Shown: positions 18,473 to 26,876, counted from the stretch's first letter. The stretch is DNA of 64,000 bases from Flammeovirga yaeyamensis (GCF_018736045.1 NZ_CP076132.1:3581501-3645500); one strand, 5' to 3'. A program made the numbers and translations. Notes: a model not told the origin generated them from the sequence alone.

Positions 18473-19654
18473 TTATTCCTCCAATAATTCTGTGATAATT
18501 ATTGGATTATTTTCTAATGTTCTATGCACTGGACATTTGTTGGCAATCTCTAAAAGACGTTGTCTTTGTTCTTCCGTTAAATCACCTTTTACCTGAATAT
18601 GACGGTAGAGTTTATCCAATTTAGCCGTTCTCTTATTGGTTTCATTGGCGTCTTTAAGGTATTCTCTTTCATGATTTAAATGTACATCCACTTCATCAAG
18701 AGGCCATTTTTTATGGTTGGCATACATTCTTAGCGTCATTGCTGTGCAGGCTCCTAATCCTGCCAATAAAAACTGATATGGATTAGGACCTAAATCTTTC
18801 CCTCCATCTTCAATTGGTTCATCAGCAATTTGATGATGCTTTCCTGCTTTAATTTCTGTAACATATTTCGTCGTTCCAATTCTTACAGCAGTTTGGTATT
18901 GAGTTTCCAATGGATTTTCCCTCTGCATTTCAATATATCTTTCTGCCCAACTGCCAATCATTTTACCAACATAATCGGCGTTATCATCATTCGTTAAAAA
19001 GTGATTTGCTTTATCTAAAGTGATAAAACTCTTTGGGTGAAAAGACTGCTGATAAATTGTTTCGGCATTATTGATATGAATCAGATCATCAAAAGGTGAG
19101 TGGAAAATTAGTATTGGCTTCTTAAGCTGCTTGATATCTTCCTGATATTTATCAGATAATAATTGATCTTGAAGTTGTTTGTCAAGTTTTAATTTATGAT
19201 CACCCAATTCAAACTTAGAGTAATACTTCAACTTTTTAAATCTCCCCGACAATTGCTCCTTATCCACAATTCCTGAAATAGATACAATCCCCTCTAAATT
19301 ATGTATTTCTTTTGCTGCAATCAGACAAGCTGATGCCGCTATTGAATGTCCGATCAATAATTTAGGAGCAGCATAATTCTTTATTAGATATTCTGTTGCA
19401 TCAATAATATCATTAGAAGAAGCTATGTATTTAGCATCCTGTGCAGTTTGACCCGTAAAATCTAAAGCTAAAATGCCAAACCCTTTTTGATTTAGGCCTC
19501 TAATTACTGCTTCTGCTGCAAAATTTTGCCCCGAAAGTGCATAGCAGTGTACAAACAATGCAAATGCTAACGGCTTTTCATCTGCAGGTAAAAACAATTG
19601 CGCATGAAGAGATCCTTCAGATCTATTTTTAAAATTGATTATTGTGGCTGACAT
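18473..19654 (-). CDS. Alpha/beta hydrolase fused to an OsmC domain
   Basis: 393 aa, two domains. Residues 1-240 form an alpha/beta hydrolase with nucleophile elbow GHSIAAS (Ser104), Asp190 and His218 (ANHFL). Residues 250-393 form an OsmC/Ohr-type domain with the reactive cysteine pair Cys303 (GACTAMT) and Cys374 (NKCPVH). OsmC domains reduce organic hydroperoxides; the hydrolase part probably releases an acyl group from a lipid or ester peroxide. Such fusions are known in several phyla, but their substrate is unsettled. The TATATTTG element just upstream suggests its own promoter, although the ALDH gene of the operon behind it ends only 79 nt away. Confidence 0.9.
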   Translation of the reverse strand: MSATIINFKNRSEGSLHAQLFLPADEKPLAFALFVHCYALSGQNFAAEAVIRGLNQKGFGILALDFTGQTAQDAKYIASSNDIIDATEYLIKNYAAPKLLIGHSIAASACLIAAKEIHNLEGIVSISGIVDKEQLSGRFKKLKYYSKFELGDHKLKLDKQLQDQLLSDKYQEDIKQLKKPILIFHSPFDDLIHINNAETIYQQSFHPKSFITLDKANHFLTNDDNADYVGKMIGSWAERYIEMQRENPLETQYQTAVRIGTTKYVTEIKAGKHHQIADEPIEDGGKDLGPNPYQFLLAGLGACTAMTLRMYANHKKWPLDEVDVHLNHEREYLKDANETNKRTAKLDKLYRHIQVKGDLTEEQRQRLLEIANKCPVHRTLENNPIIITELLEE

Positions 19655-19679
19655 GGATAATAAGTTTATATATGTATTG

Positions 19680-19687
19680 CAAATATA
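19680..19687 (-). promoter_or_regulatory. -7 element (TATATTTG, minus strand) of the hydrolase-OsmC gene
   Basis: Exact TAnnTTTG on the minus strand, 26 nt upstream of the start codon. No clear -33 box. Confidence 0.4.
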
Positions 19688-19733
19688 GACAATAACTTGG
19701 CTTATTCTCTACTCCTTTATCAAAGAGGTATAG

Positions 19734-21110
19734 CTATGGTTTCCTCCAATGATATGATTTAGGTTTTGTAAATACTCGAATTCCTTGAGTTGATAATGTG
19801 GCACCTACTCCCGAATTCCCTCTACCTGACCAAGGAACATTAGGACTTACACGGTCACAGCAATTCCAATACACGGTTCCTGTGTTCATTTTATCTAAAA
19901 TTTGATAAGCTCTCTCTTTATCCGAAGAAAAAACTGCAGCTGTTAATCCATAATTAGTATCTGACATTAAAGAGAAAGCTTCTTCATCGTCCATCACCTT
20001 TTGTATGCCTATGATTGGGCCAAAAGACTCTTCCGTCATAATATTCATACTATGGTTGACGTCCTTAAAAACGGTGGGTTCAAAATAAAAACCATCTCCT
20101 GTTATTCTATGTCCCCCAATCAATAAAGAAGCACCTTTTTCTAAAGCATCATGCACTTGATCTTTTAAAAAGTACAATTGATTCTTTCTCGTTAAAGGAC
20201 CAATAAAGGTATCTTTTTCATGTGGGTCTCCAATCTTATAAGAACGCACCTCTTCGACTAAAGCTTTGGTAAATTCTTCATATATTTTTTCGTGAACATA
20301 AATCCGTTCTACAGCACAACAACTCTGTCCATTGTTATAAAAAGCACCTTCTGCAGCATTGATTGCAGCTTGCTTTATGTCTTTCACATCCTCCATTACA
20401 TATAGAGGATCTTTTCCTCCCAACTCCAATTGTATGGGTACTAGTTTCTGAAAAGTTTTATAAGCAACATGCAATCCTACTTTATGTGAACCTGTGAAAA
20501 AATATCCATTTAAATCGTTTTGTAATAAAAACTCTCCCACTTGAGGTCCTCCTACCATACAATGAAAAACGTCTTCGGGCAATCCTGCTTCATACAATAG
20601 TTCTTGAAATTTCAATCCAGTTAATGTAGCATGTTCAGAAGGTTTATAGGCTACTGAATTTCCTGCAACCAAGGCATATAAAAACACATTATATCCTACA
20701 TTATAAGGAAAGTTCCATGCGGATATATTGGCAACTACCCCTAAAGGTTCGTACACTATTTTTTCGTAAGTACCTTCTAAATTGGGTACCACTTCTTCTT
20801 TTAATGTTGTTAATGCATGGGCTTTAAGGTGTTCTATTCTATTATTTGCACCTCTTATTTCATTATAGGCTTGGGTGATAGGCTTACCTGTCTCATCCGT
20901 TAATAAATTAGCAAGTTCATCGATATGTTCCATCACTAACTCACCAAATTTCACAATCACATCCAAACGACTTTCTACGCTTTGTTCCCTCCAACTTTTC
21001 TGTCCAATTCTTAAGTGATCTAATTTATCGGATAAAACATTTCGACTATCTTCTTCAAGCGTTGTCAACACCATTCCATTGGAAGGGCTTATTATATCCA
21101 TTTTACTCAT
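19734..21110 (-). CDS. Aldehyde dehydrogenase of the gamma-glutamyl operon
   Basis: 458 aa NAD(P)-dependent ALDH superfamily member. Catalytic Cys264 is in NNGQSCCAVERI and the general base Glu229 in LELGGKDP; cofactor-site Asn is in SAWNFPYNVGYN. Fourth and last gene of a minus-strand operon; its ATG overlaps the stop of the C26 hydrolase by four bases (ATGA). By position it should oxidise a gamma-glutamyl-aminoaldehyde to the acid, like PuuC in putrescine breakdown, but here fed by an alcohol dehydrogenase. Substrate is inference. It is slightly shorter than most ALDHs (about 480-500 aa) but all catalytic elements are present. Confidence 0.9.
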   Translation of the reverse strand: MSKMDIISPSNGMVLTTLEEDSRNVLSDKLDHLRIGQKSWREQSVESRLDVIVKFGELVMEHIDELANLLTDETGKPITQAYNEIRGANNRIEHLKAHALTTLKEEVVPNLEGTYEKIVYEPLGVVANISAWNFPYNVGYNVFLYALVAGNSVAYKPSEHATLTGLKFQELLYEAGLPEDVFHCMVGGPQVGEFLLQNDLNGYFFTGSHKVGLHVAYKTFQKLVPIQLELGGKDPLYVMEDVKDIKQAAINAAEGAFYNNGQSCCAVERIYVHEKIYEEFTKALVEEVRSYKIGDPHEKDTFIGPLTRKNQLYFLKDQVHDALEKGASLLIGGHRITGDGFYFEPTVFKDVNHSMNIMTEESFGPIIGIQKVMDDEEAFSLMSDTNYGLTAAVFSSDKERAYQILDKMNTGTVYWNCCDRVSPNVPWSGRGNSGVGATLSTQGIRVFTKPKSYHWRKP

Positions 21111-21844
21111 AATGCTTGATGTATAAATAATTGAATTAATGGGTTTGCATTTATAACTAATTGATTCAAAGTTTTCGAAAATTCAGGATGCCATTGCACC
21201 CCCATCACTTTAGTACCTTTAAAATTCTTGTGGCCAAATGCTTCGATTAAACCATCTTCAGAAGTGGCCCAAATTTCAAGTTCGTTGGATAAATCTTTAA
21301 TGGCTTGATGATGTACTGAATTGACAAAAACGTCTTGATCAAAAGGGTAAATTTCATAAAGTGGGGTGGCTTTATGTATGGTTATTTTATGATTAACTTT
21401 ATCATATAACTCTGCGGAGCGATGATTTAGTGATTGTGGGCGTTGAGTAATGGTGTCTTGGTATAATGTACCGCCATAATACACATTCAATAATTGAAAC
21501 CCTCTACAAATCCCAAAAACCGGGATATTACGTTTTATGGCTTCCTCAATAATAAATAGCTCATATTCATCTCGATAAGCATCACCTAGCCATTTCCCAA
21601 TAGGCTTTTCCCCATACATTTCTGGGGCAACATCTACTCCACCTTGTAAAACTACACCTTGTAATTCATCTAATATCCTTTTCAGCTTTTCCTTATTGAT
21701 ATCAGGTAATAAGATAGGTAAAACTCCATTTTGGGACACATACTCCATCATATCATTCTCAACATATGATAAGCTTTTAGGTCCAAATGTAGACCTTGAT
21801 GTATCCGGATACATAAAACATGAAGAGATCCCTATTTTAATCAT
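21107..21844 (-). CDS. Class I glutamine amidotransferase-like gamma-glutamyl hydrolase (peptidase C26)
   Basis: 245 aa from the ATG at 21844; an upstream in-frame ATG at 21886 would overlap the preceding gene by 50 nt and lacks family sequence. The GATase-1 triad is complete: Cys113 in FGICRGFQLLN, His219 and Glu221 in QWHPEF. PuuD and related C26 enzymes cleave gamma-glutamyl-GABA or similar amides, releasing glutamate. Its ATG overlaps the Fe-ADH stop by eight bases and its stop overlaps the ALDH start by four, so the three are translationally coupled. Family is firm; the exact amide hydrolysed depends on the operon's substrate. Confidence 0.9.
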   Translation of the reverse strand: MIKIGISSCFMYPDTSRSTFGPKSLSYVENDMMEYVSQNGVLPILLPDINKEKLKRILDELQGVVLQGGVDVAPEMYGEKPIGKWLGDAYRDEYELFIIEEAIKRNIPVFGICRGFQLLNVYYGGTLYQDTITQRPQSLNHRSAELYDKVNHKITIHKATPLYEIYPFDQDVFVNSVHHQAIKDLSNELEIWATSEDGLIEAFGHKNFKGTKVMGVQWHPEFSKTLNQLVINANPLIQLFIHQAL

Positions 21845-22997
21845 AATCCAAGGCTTTTTTATAGATGTCTCTAAAATCTTCTTCACTCACTACTTTGGGA
21901 TTACATGGAAGACAAAAGTCTTGGACTGCTAATTTTGATAGCATATCAATATGATCTTCTGTTACTCCTTGAGAAGAAAGGTTACTAGGCAGGTTCAATT
22001 GTTGATTAAAAACATGCATAGAATCTACCAGGTTTTTACCTTGATTTGGTCCTAGATTCATGGTATAGGCCATAATGTTATACTTTTCTTCAAATCCAGA
22101 TTGATTGAATTCCAAACCGAAGGGCAAGCAGATTGCATTAGCTAGACCATGATGCATGTCCAATAAACTTGATAAAGGGTGAGCTAAACTGTGCACCATT
22201 CCTAATCCTTTTTGAAAAGCAACAGCCCCCATTAAAGAGCCAATCATCATTTTAGATCTAGAGAATAAATCCGGTGCATTCGTGGCGGTGACAATAGAAG
22301 TGGCAATTAGTTTCATTCCTTGCAGAGCGATTCCATCACACATAGGATTAAATCCTTTCGATAGATAGGCTTCAATATTATGTGTGAGTGCATCCATTCC
22401 AGTAGCTGCAGTGATAAAAGGGGGCAAATCTAGTGTTAAGGATGGGTCTGCAAAAACAATTTTGGCTAATAATTTAGGTGAAAATAAAATCTTCTTTTGT
22501 TTGGTTTCATCATCAGATATGATGGCCGACCTCCCCACTTCACTTCCTGTTCCTGATGTCGTGGGGACTGTAACGAATAAGGGTACTTCTTCAGTCACAT
22601 ATTTATCTCCTCCAATCAAATCATCATAATCAAATAAATCTCTATGGTGATTAATGCTTAAAGCGATCGCTCTTGCCACATCCATGGCAACACCTCCACC
22701 AATACCAATTATTGCATCGCACCCTTCTTCTTTATACATCTCCTTACCACCCAAAACATCTGATTTCACAGGATTTTTATGCATTTTATCATATACCGTC
22801 ACCTTTAAATGAGACTGTTCTAATTGCTCGATAATTTTTTTAAAGAAGGGTAATTGATGTACAGTAGCATCTGTAACCAGCATAGGATGTCTGCAATCTT
22901 CTTCTTTTAAATAGGGACATAATTCTTGAATGACACCTACTCCAAATCTGATTTTTGTAGGGAAATTATAGGTATATTTTTGATGTATATTAAGCAT
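21837..22997 (-). CDS. Iron-containing alcohol dehydrogenase
   Basis: 386 aa group III (Fe-dependent) ADH. NAD-binding GGG motif in IIGIGGGVAMDVARA, TTSGTGSEV, and metal ligands in DALTHNIEAY and MVHSLAHPLSSLLDMHHGLANA (Asp plus three His). It oxidises a primary alcohol to the aldehyde. It starts two bases after the stop of the GS-like gene. In the usual Puu pathway the second step is an amine oxidase. An alcohol dehydrogenase here suggests that the gamma-glutamylated substrate is an amino alcohol such as ethanolamine or aminopropanol, whose alcohol end is oxidised by this enzyme and then by the ALDH. That assignment is inference from context. Confidence 0.92.
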   Translation of the reverse strand: MLNIHQKYTYNFPTKIRFGVGVIQELCPYLKEEDCRHPMLVTDATVHQLPFFKKIIEQLEQSHLKVTVYDKMHKNPVKSDVLGGKEMYKEEGCDAIIGIGGGVAMDVARAIALSINHHRDLFDYDDLIGGDKYVTEEVPLFVTVPTTSGTGSEVGRSAIISDDETKQKKILFSPKLLAKIVFADPSLTLDLPPFITAATGMDALTHNIEAYLSKGFNPMCDGIALQGMKLIATSIVTATNAPDLFSRSKMMIGSLMGAVAFQKGLGMVHSLAHPLSSLLDMHHGLANAICLPFGLEFNQSGFEEKYNIMAYTMNLGPNQGKNLVDSMHVFNQQLNLPSNLSSQGVTEDHIDMLSKLAVQDFCLPCNPKVVSEEDFRDIYKKALDYD

Positions 22998-22999
22998 AA

Positions 23000-24358
23000 T
23001 TAAATGATTTCAAAGTAGCGCTTTGTTTCCCAATCGGTCACCTCGTTCATAAAACGTTTCCACTCCCATTCTCTCGATAAACAGAAATGTTCTACAAAGT
23101 CAGCTCCAAAGAACGATTGAGCCAATTCGGAATTTTTCATATTTTGAGTCGCTTCCCATAGGTTTGTCGGCAGCGTGCCATTTTCTTTGTTTTTATAACC
23201 ATTTCCTATTGTCTGAGGGACATCCAATGTTAGATTGTTTTCAATACCATAAAGACCTGCAGCCAAACACGCAGACATTGCTAAATAAGGATTCACATCA
23301 GAACCCACTACTCTCGTTTCTAAGCGGGATGATTTTTCGCCATAGGGTAATGCTCTCAATGCAGTGGTTCTATTATCTACCGCCCAAGTTAAGGTGGTGG
23401 GTGCCCAAGCCCCTTCTACTAATCTTTTATAACTGTTTATAGTAGGAGCCAACATCGGTAAAATATAGGGTAAACAATGAAGTTGACCAGCAATGTATGA
23501 TTGCATGGTTTTAGAAATACAATCCGCTTCATTTACATCAAAGAATAAGTTCTTTTCTCCATGTTTATCCCATAAACTTTGATGAATATGGCCACTACAA
23601 CCTGGTAATTCCATATTCTGCTTTGCCATGAAACTTGCTATAATTCCATGTTTATAACCTATCTCCTTCACGGCTGATTTAAATAAGGTTGCACGATCAG
23701 CAGCCAAAACAATATCAGAATATTGTATTGCGGCTTCGAACACTCCTGGCCCCGTTTCAGTGTGTAATCCTTCTAAAGGGATATTAAATTCCTCAAGCAG
23801 ATCAAAAAGATCATGGAAGAAATCGCTATTCTCTGAAGATCTCAATATCGAATAACCAAACATCCCTTCTGTTAAAGGGGTTATCTTTCTAAAGTCTTTA
23901 TGATGCAACTCCGAACTCGTTTGCCTATAATTAAACCATTCAAATTCTTGAGAAAATAGTGGTGTAAATCCCATCTCCTCTGCTTTAGACCTTACTCTTT
24001 TTAAAAGTGCACGAGGTCCAACAGTGGTATCATCATTATTATCTTTACTAAAATCAGCAATAAAAAAAGGAAGATCATCTTCCCAGGGAATTTGTCTAAA
24101 TGTGGATGTATCTATCCTAGCAGGCATATCGGGGTACCCTGTGTGCCAACCTGTGACTTTCACATTGTCGTAGGATTCATCCACCATATCCCAACCAAAG
24201 ATTACATCACAAAACCCGAATCCTTTATCAAGGGAAGAAATAAATTTTTTGATGTGCATGTATTTGCCTCTCAATACTCCATCGATATCGACAATAGCTA
24301 CCTTAATTTTATTATGCCTGCTGTCCTCTAGCAAGTCAATAATCTCTTGTTTTGTCAT
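23000..24358 (-). CDS. Glutamine synthetase-like gamma-glutamyl-amine ligase
   Basis: 452 aa, GlnA/PuuA superfamily. It begins with the N-terminal beta-grasp VAIVDIDGVLRGKYM found in gamma-glutamylpolyamine synthetases. Catalytic-domain signatures follow: EFEWFNYRQ, EGLHTETGPGVFEAAI (metal-binding Glu), PGCSGHIHQSLWD (His) and NRTTALRALPYGEKSSRLE. Length is that of PuuA/IpuC-type ligases, and it heads the operon with Fe-ADH, C26 hydrolase and ALDH. It likely joins glutamate to an amine using ATP, protecting the amine during oxidation. True glutamine synthetase activity is unlikely given this context. The amine is not determined by sequence. Confidence 0.88.
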   Translation of the reverse strand: MTKQEIIDLLEDSRHNKIKVAIVDIDGVLRGKYMHIKKFISSLDKGFGFCDVIFGWDMVDESYDNVKVTGWHTGYPDMPARIDTSTFRQIPWEDDLPFFIADFSKDNNDDTTVGPRALLKRVRSKAEEMGFTPLFSQEFEWFNYRQTSSELHHKDFRKITPLTEGMFGYSILRSSENSDFFHDLFDLLEEFNIPLEGLHTETGPGVFEAAIQYSDIVLAADRATLFKSAVKEIGYKHGIIASFMAKQNMELPGCSGHIHQSLWDKHGEKNLFFDVNEADCISKTMQSYIAGQLHCLPYILPMLAPTINSYKRLVEGAWAPTTLTWAVDNRTTALRALPYGEKSSRLETRVVGSDVNPYLAMSACLAAGLYGIENNLTLDVPQTIGNGYKNKENGTLPTNLWEATQNMKNSELAQSFFGADFVEHFCLSREWEWKRFMNEVTDWETKRYFEII

Positions 24359-24455
24359 TTATGGTTAGTTTTTGGGTGAATTAGCGAAACAAAGATGACC
24401 AATAGAAATTAGAACCTCTGATTGTTTATATATATAAATTAAGAAGAAATTACAG

Positions 24456-24500
24456 AAAAAAAAAGAGGAAGACATATAACAGTTATTGCCTTCCTCTTTC
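24456..24500 (-). terminator. Terminator of the TetR-AhpD operon
   Basis: AAAGAGGAAG (24462-24471) and CTTCCTCTTT (24490-24499) pair perfectly. The nine-base A run on the left reads as a U tract for minus-strand transcripts. Confidence 0.85.
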
Positions 24501-24516
24501 ATTCATTGTGAATGAT

Positions 24517-24870
24517 TTAGCTATTTGCTTTTTCTTCAAAAAGAGCCTCTAAATATTCTACTGCTCTTCGTAAGTGTGGAATCACAATCGTACCCCCTAC
24601 TACATTACCAACAGCCATTCCTTCTACAATCTGTTCTTTGGTGTATCCTAACTCCACACATTTCTCTAGGTGATACTTTACACAATCATCACATCTTAAA
24701 ACCAACGAAGTGGTTAGACCAATCATTTCTTTTGTTTTCGCATCTAATGCACCATCATTATATGTGATTGTATCTAAGCTGTAAATACGCTTTACAACTT
24801 TATCAGCATTATCAATTACTTTTTGATTCTGCACTGATCTTCTATCTCTATATTCCTTTAATAAATCCAT
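24517..24870 (-). CDS. AhpD/carboxymuconolactone decarboxylase-family protein
   Basis: 117 aa. The AhpD-type redox motif CDDCVKYHLEKC sits in a helix (about 52-63), preceded by DAKTKEMIGLTTSLVLR and followed by GYTKEQIVEGMAVGNVVGG, the standard single-domain layout. Such proteins act as thiol peroxidases or redox partners. Its ATG overlaps the stop of the TetR regulator by one base (TAATG), so regulator and effector are translationally coupled and probably both controlled by the operator upstream of tetR. True decarboxylase activity is unlikely because the CxxC motif is the redox type. Confidence 0.88.
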   Translation of the reverse strand: MDLLKEYRDRRSVQNQKVIDNADKVVKRIYSLDTITYNDGALDAKTKEMIGLTTSLVLRCDDCVKYHLEKCVELGYTKEQIVEGMAVGNVVGGTIVIPHLRRAVEYLEALFEEKANS

Positions 24871-25451
24871 TAGTTTAATATTCTTAGGTGAAAATCGATC
24901 ATCTCTTTTAAAACTTTATCATCTTGATAAATACGGCGACTAATATTTATTCCATTCCAAAAATTGATAAGGTACTTTCCAATATCTTCTGCAGTGCCTA
25001 AACCTGAAAAACTTCCATTTTCTTTGGCTTTTTGAATGTAGGTCACAAATAATCTCTCTAGCTGCTTGATATATCTACCAGCAATATCTACAATATCTTT
25101 TTGCTGACCTGCAAACTCCATGATGGTATTTCCTAGAATACAACCTTTACAATTTTGTTCGGGAGAAGCATTCAATACACCATAAAATAAAGATTTTATC
25201 ACCTCTACAGGTGTATCGGATGCAGCTAAATTGCTCTCTAAATTTTGTAATGCTTTTTCTTCTAAATACTTCAACCCTTCTATAAATAACTCTTTCTTTG
25301 AGTTAAACTCATTGTATAAGCTGCCTTTATTTAATTGTACCACCTCTAGTAACTCAGCAGTACTTGTATTTTCATATCCTTTCTCCCAAAAAAGAAGAAT
25401 AGATTTTTCTAAAACCTGTTCGCGGTTAAATAGTTTAGGTCTACCAGCCAT
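24870..25451 (-). CDS. TetR/AcrR-family regulator, probably thiol or redox responsive
   Basis: 193 aa from the ATG at 25451 (MAGRPKLF); an ATG six codons earlier is possible. The N-terminal helix-turn-helix is clear (VLEKSILLFWEKGYENTSTAELLEVV, NKGSLYNEFNSKKELF). The C-terminal half carries the NCKGCILGN cysteine pair typical of the YfiR/NemR-like branch, which suggests sensing of electrophiles or oxidants; that is inference. An inverted repeat directly upstream (25478-25501) is its likely operator and would give autoregulation together with the coupled AhpD-like gene. Confidence 0.88.
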   Translation of the reverse strand: MAGRPKLFNREQVLEKSILLFWEKGYENTSTAELLEVVQLNKGSLYNEFNSKKELFIEGLKYLEEKALQNLESNLAASDTPVEVIKSLFYGVLNASPEQNCKGCILGNTIMEFAGQQKDIVDIAGRYIKQLERLFVTYIQKAKENGSFSGLGTAEDIGKYLINFWNGINISRRIYQDDKVLKEMIDFHLRILN

Positions 25452-25477
25452 AGATTCTTTTTTTTGCAAATAAAAAT

Positions 25478-25501
25478 ATTTTTGACTGAACTGTCAAAAT
25501 T
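25478..25501. promoter_or_regulatory. Inverted-repeat operator of the TetR regulator
   Basis: TTTTGAC (25480-25486), spacer TGAACT, GTCAAAA (25493-25499): perfect seven-base arms, extended imperfectly to nine. It ends 27 nt before the tetR ATG. Size and spacing fit a TetR dimer site. Confidence 0.6.
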
Positions 25502-25506
25502 AAACC

Positions 25507-25531
25507 AAAAAAAAAGACCATATCGGTCTTA
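25507..25531 (-). terminator. Terminator of the small 25529 gene
   Basis: AAGACC and GGTCTT with a five-base loop, followed on the minus strand by nine T. The stem overlaps the stop codon of the small membrane protein gene. Confidence 0.8.
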
Positions 25532-25732
25532 AGATTCTTGATGATGATTTACAGTTTGACTGTAGTTATAAATCTTGAAAGGAAGAATAAAACATATTGT
25601 GATAAGAATACCTTGCAAGATCAGTATTGATGAATTCTGAAAATGAGCTTGAGGTATGATTGAATAAGACAAGAAAACTAAGCTGCTTAAGCAGATTATA
25701 AGTACAATGTAATATAAAGTTATCTTTTTCAT
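25529..25732 (-). CDS. Small two-helix membrane protein of unknown function
   Basis: 67 aa. Two hydrophobic segments (LYYIVLIICLSSLVFLSYSI and ILILQGILITICFILPF) joined by a short polar loop, with a polar C-terminal tail. No family recognised. A good terminator formed at its own stop codon argues that it is a real transcribed gene rather than chance. The tetR operator lies 28 nt downstream of its end. Nothing in the sequence indicates function. Confidence 0.6.
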   Translation of the reverse strand: MKKITLYYIVLIICLSSLVFLSYSIIPQAHFQNSSILILQGILITICFILPFKIYNYSQTVNHHQES

Positions 25733-25973
25733 TATCTAGTTTTATTAAGTCAAGTATAGCCTCACCGTTTCTATCTAATATACAATATAAATCTATGATA
25801 GTCCCTACTTACATAAGAAGTAGGTTGCATTTCAAAATTAAAACAAAACAATTCTCATGTATAATCATTTGATTATTAACTATTAACATCATTATCCTTT
25901 ACCAATTCTTGTAAATACCTACCTAATGGAACGATTTTACAATGTTAATTTAAGTTAAAATAACACTAATTTA

Positions 25974-25992
25974 AACGTAATTTGTTTGAACA
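25974..25992 (+). promoter_or_regulatory. Motif AACGTAATTTGTTTGAACA upstream of yceI
   Basis: Near copy (17/19) of 16883-16901 before the nitroreductase. It overlaps an inverted repeat ATTTGTT-TG-AACAAAT (25980-25995) and contains the -33 TTTG of the yceI promoter, so a bound regulator would affect polymerase access. The rest of the 345-nt gap before yceI holds a small hairpin (25804-25824) and nothing else I can name. Confidence 0.45.
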
Positions 25993-26015
25993 AATATTAT
26001 ATATACATATGTTTG
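25985..26015 (+). promoter_or_regulatory. Promoter of yceI (TTTG-N19-TATGTTTG)
   Basis: -33 box TTTG at 25985-25988 and -7 box TATGTTTG at 26008-26015, separated by 19 nt: a full match to the Bacteroidota sigma-ABfr consensus. The start codon is 64 nt further on. Confidence 0.7.
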
Positions 26016-26078
26016 TAATGTCAACGAAAAACAATGACAAAAACAGAAACAAAAATTAATACTTAAACTTTTTATATT

Positions 26079-26648
26079 ATGAAAAAGCTTACTCTTACAC
26101 TTGGTGTAATTTTATTTACTTTCGCTTCAACATTTGCTCAAAAACTTAATACTGAGCAGTCTAAAGTAAACTGGACAGGTTATAAAGTTGTTGGTTCGAA
26201 CCACACAGGAACTGTTGCAGTTAAAGATGGTGAGTTAAAAATCAAAAAAGGTAAAGTTCAAGAAGGTACCATTGTCATCGATCTTTCTTCGCTAACATCT
26301 ACTGACTTAGAAGGTGAATGGCAACAAAAATTAAATGGTCACTTAAAAAGTGCTGACTTCTTCCATGTTGAAGAACACCCAACAGCTACTTTTACTTTAA
26401 AAGAGGTATCTCACGAAGGTGATGTTCACAAGCTAAAAGGTGATTTAACGATTAAAGGAGTAACAAAAGAAATTGCTTTTGATTCTAAATTATCTAAAGA
26501 GGGTAAAGTACATGTACTAGAGGGTAAAATCAAGATTGACCGTACTAAATTTGGTCTTAAATATGGATCAGATAGCTTCTTTGACAACTTAGGTGACAAA
26601 GCTATTGCAGATGAATTTGATATCGATTTCAAAGTTCAAACTATCTAA
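26079..26648 (+). CDS. YceI-family periplasmic lipid-binding protein
   Basis: 189 aa with signal peptide MKKLTLTLGVILFTFASTFAQ. The mature part is the YceI lipocalin-like barrel: SKVNWTGYKVVGSNHTGTVAV, GTIVIDLSSLTSTDLEG, HLKSADFFHVEEHPTATFTL, LKGDLTIKGVTKEIAFD and KIDRTKFGLKYGS. Family members bind polyisoprenoid or other long-chain amphiphiles in the periplasm, and many are stress induced. It has one of the clearest promoters in the window and its own terminator, so it is monocistronic. Physiological ligand unknown. Confidence 0.93.
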   Translation: MKKLTLTLGVILFTFASTFAQKLNTEQSKVNWTGYKVVGSNHTGTVAVKDGELKIKKGKVQEGTIVIDLSSLTSTDLEGEWQQKLNGHLKSADFFHVEEHPTATFTLKEVSHEGDVHKLKGDLTIKGVTKEIAFDSKLSKEGKVHVLEGKIKIDRTKFGLKYGSDSFFDNLGDKAIADEFDIDFKVQTI

Positions 26649-26670
26649 GCAAAATTAACCCATTATTCAG

Positions 26671-26700
26671 ACACCTCTCGACTTCGAGGGGTGTTTTTTT
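26671..26700 (+). terminator. Terminator of yceI
   Basis: ACACCTCTCG pairs with CGAGGGGTGT (one U/G wobble) over an ACTT loop, then seven T. Confidence 0.9.
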
Positions 26701-26702
26701 AT

Positions 26703-26876
26703 TTATGAAAATTGAAAGTAGTGAGGTTGATTAAGCATTGAGTCTTTTTTCACTTGAAGATCCATGATTTGCTTTTCGATTTTTTTGATCTCTTTTGATT
26801 GTTGTGTTTCGAAGCTGATGCAAATAAAATTACATGAGCTTAATAAAACGATAAATATTAGACTGAAGATTTTCAT
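26703..26876 (-). CDS. Small lipoprotein with a coiled-coil tail
   Basis: 57 aa from the ATG at 26876. Signal sequence MKIFSLIFIVLLSSC with lipobox LSSC, then a charged helix KEIKKIEKQIMDLQVKKD. The open frame continues upstream for 49 codons, but that part overlaps the terminator hairpin of the acyl-CoA synthetase gene and has no signal-like sequence, so the downstream start is preferred. No family recognised. It is convergent with yceI. Confidence 0.55.
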   Translation of the reverse strand: MKIFSLIFIVLLSSCNFICISFETQQSKEIKKIEKQIMDLQVKKDSMLNQPHYFQFS

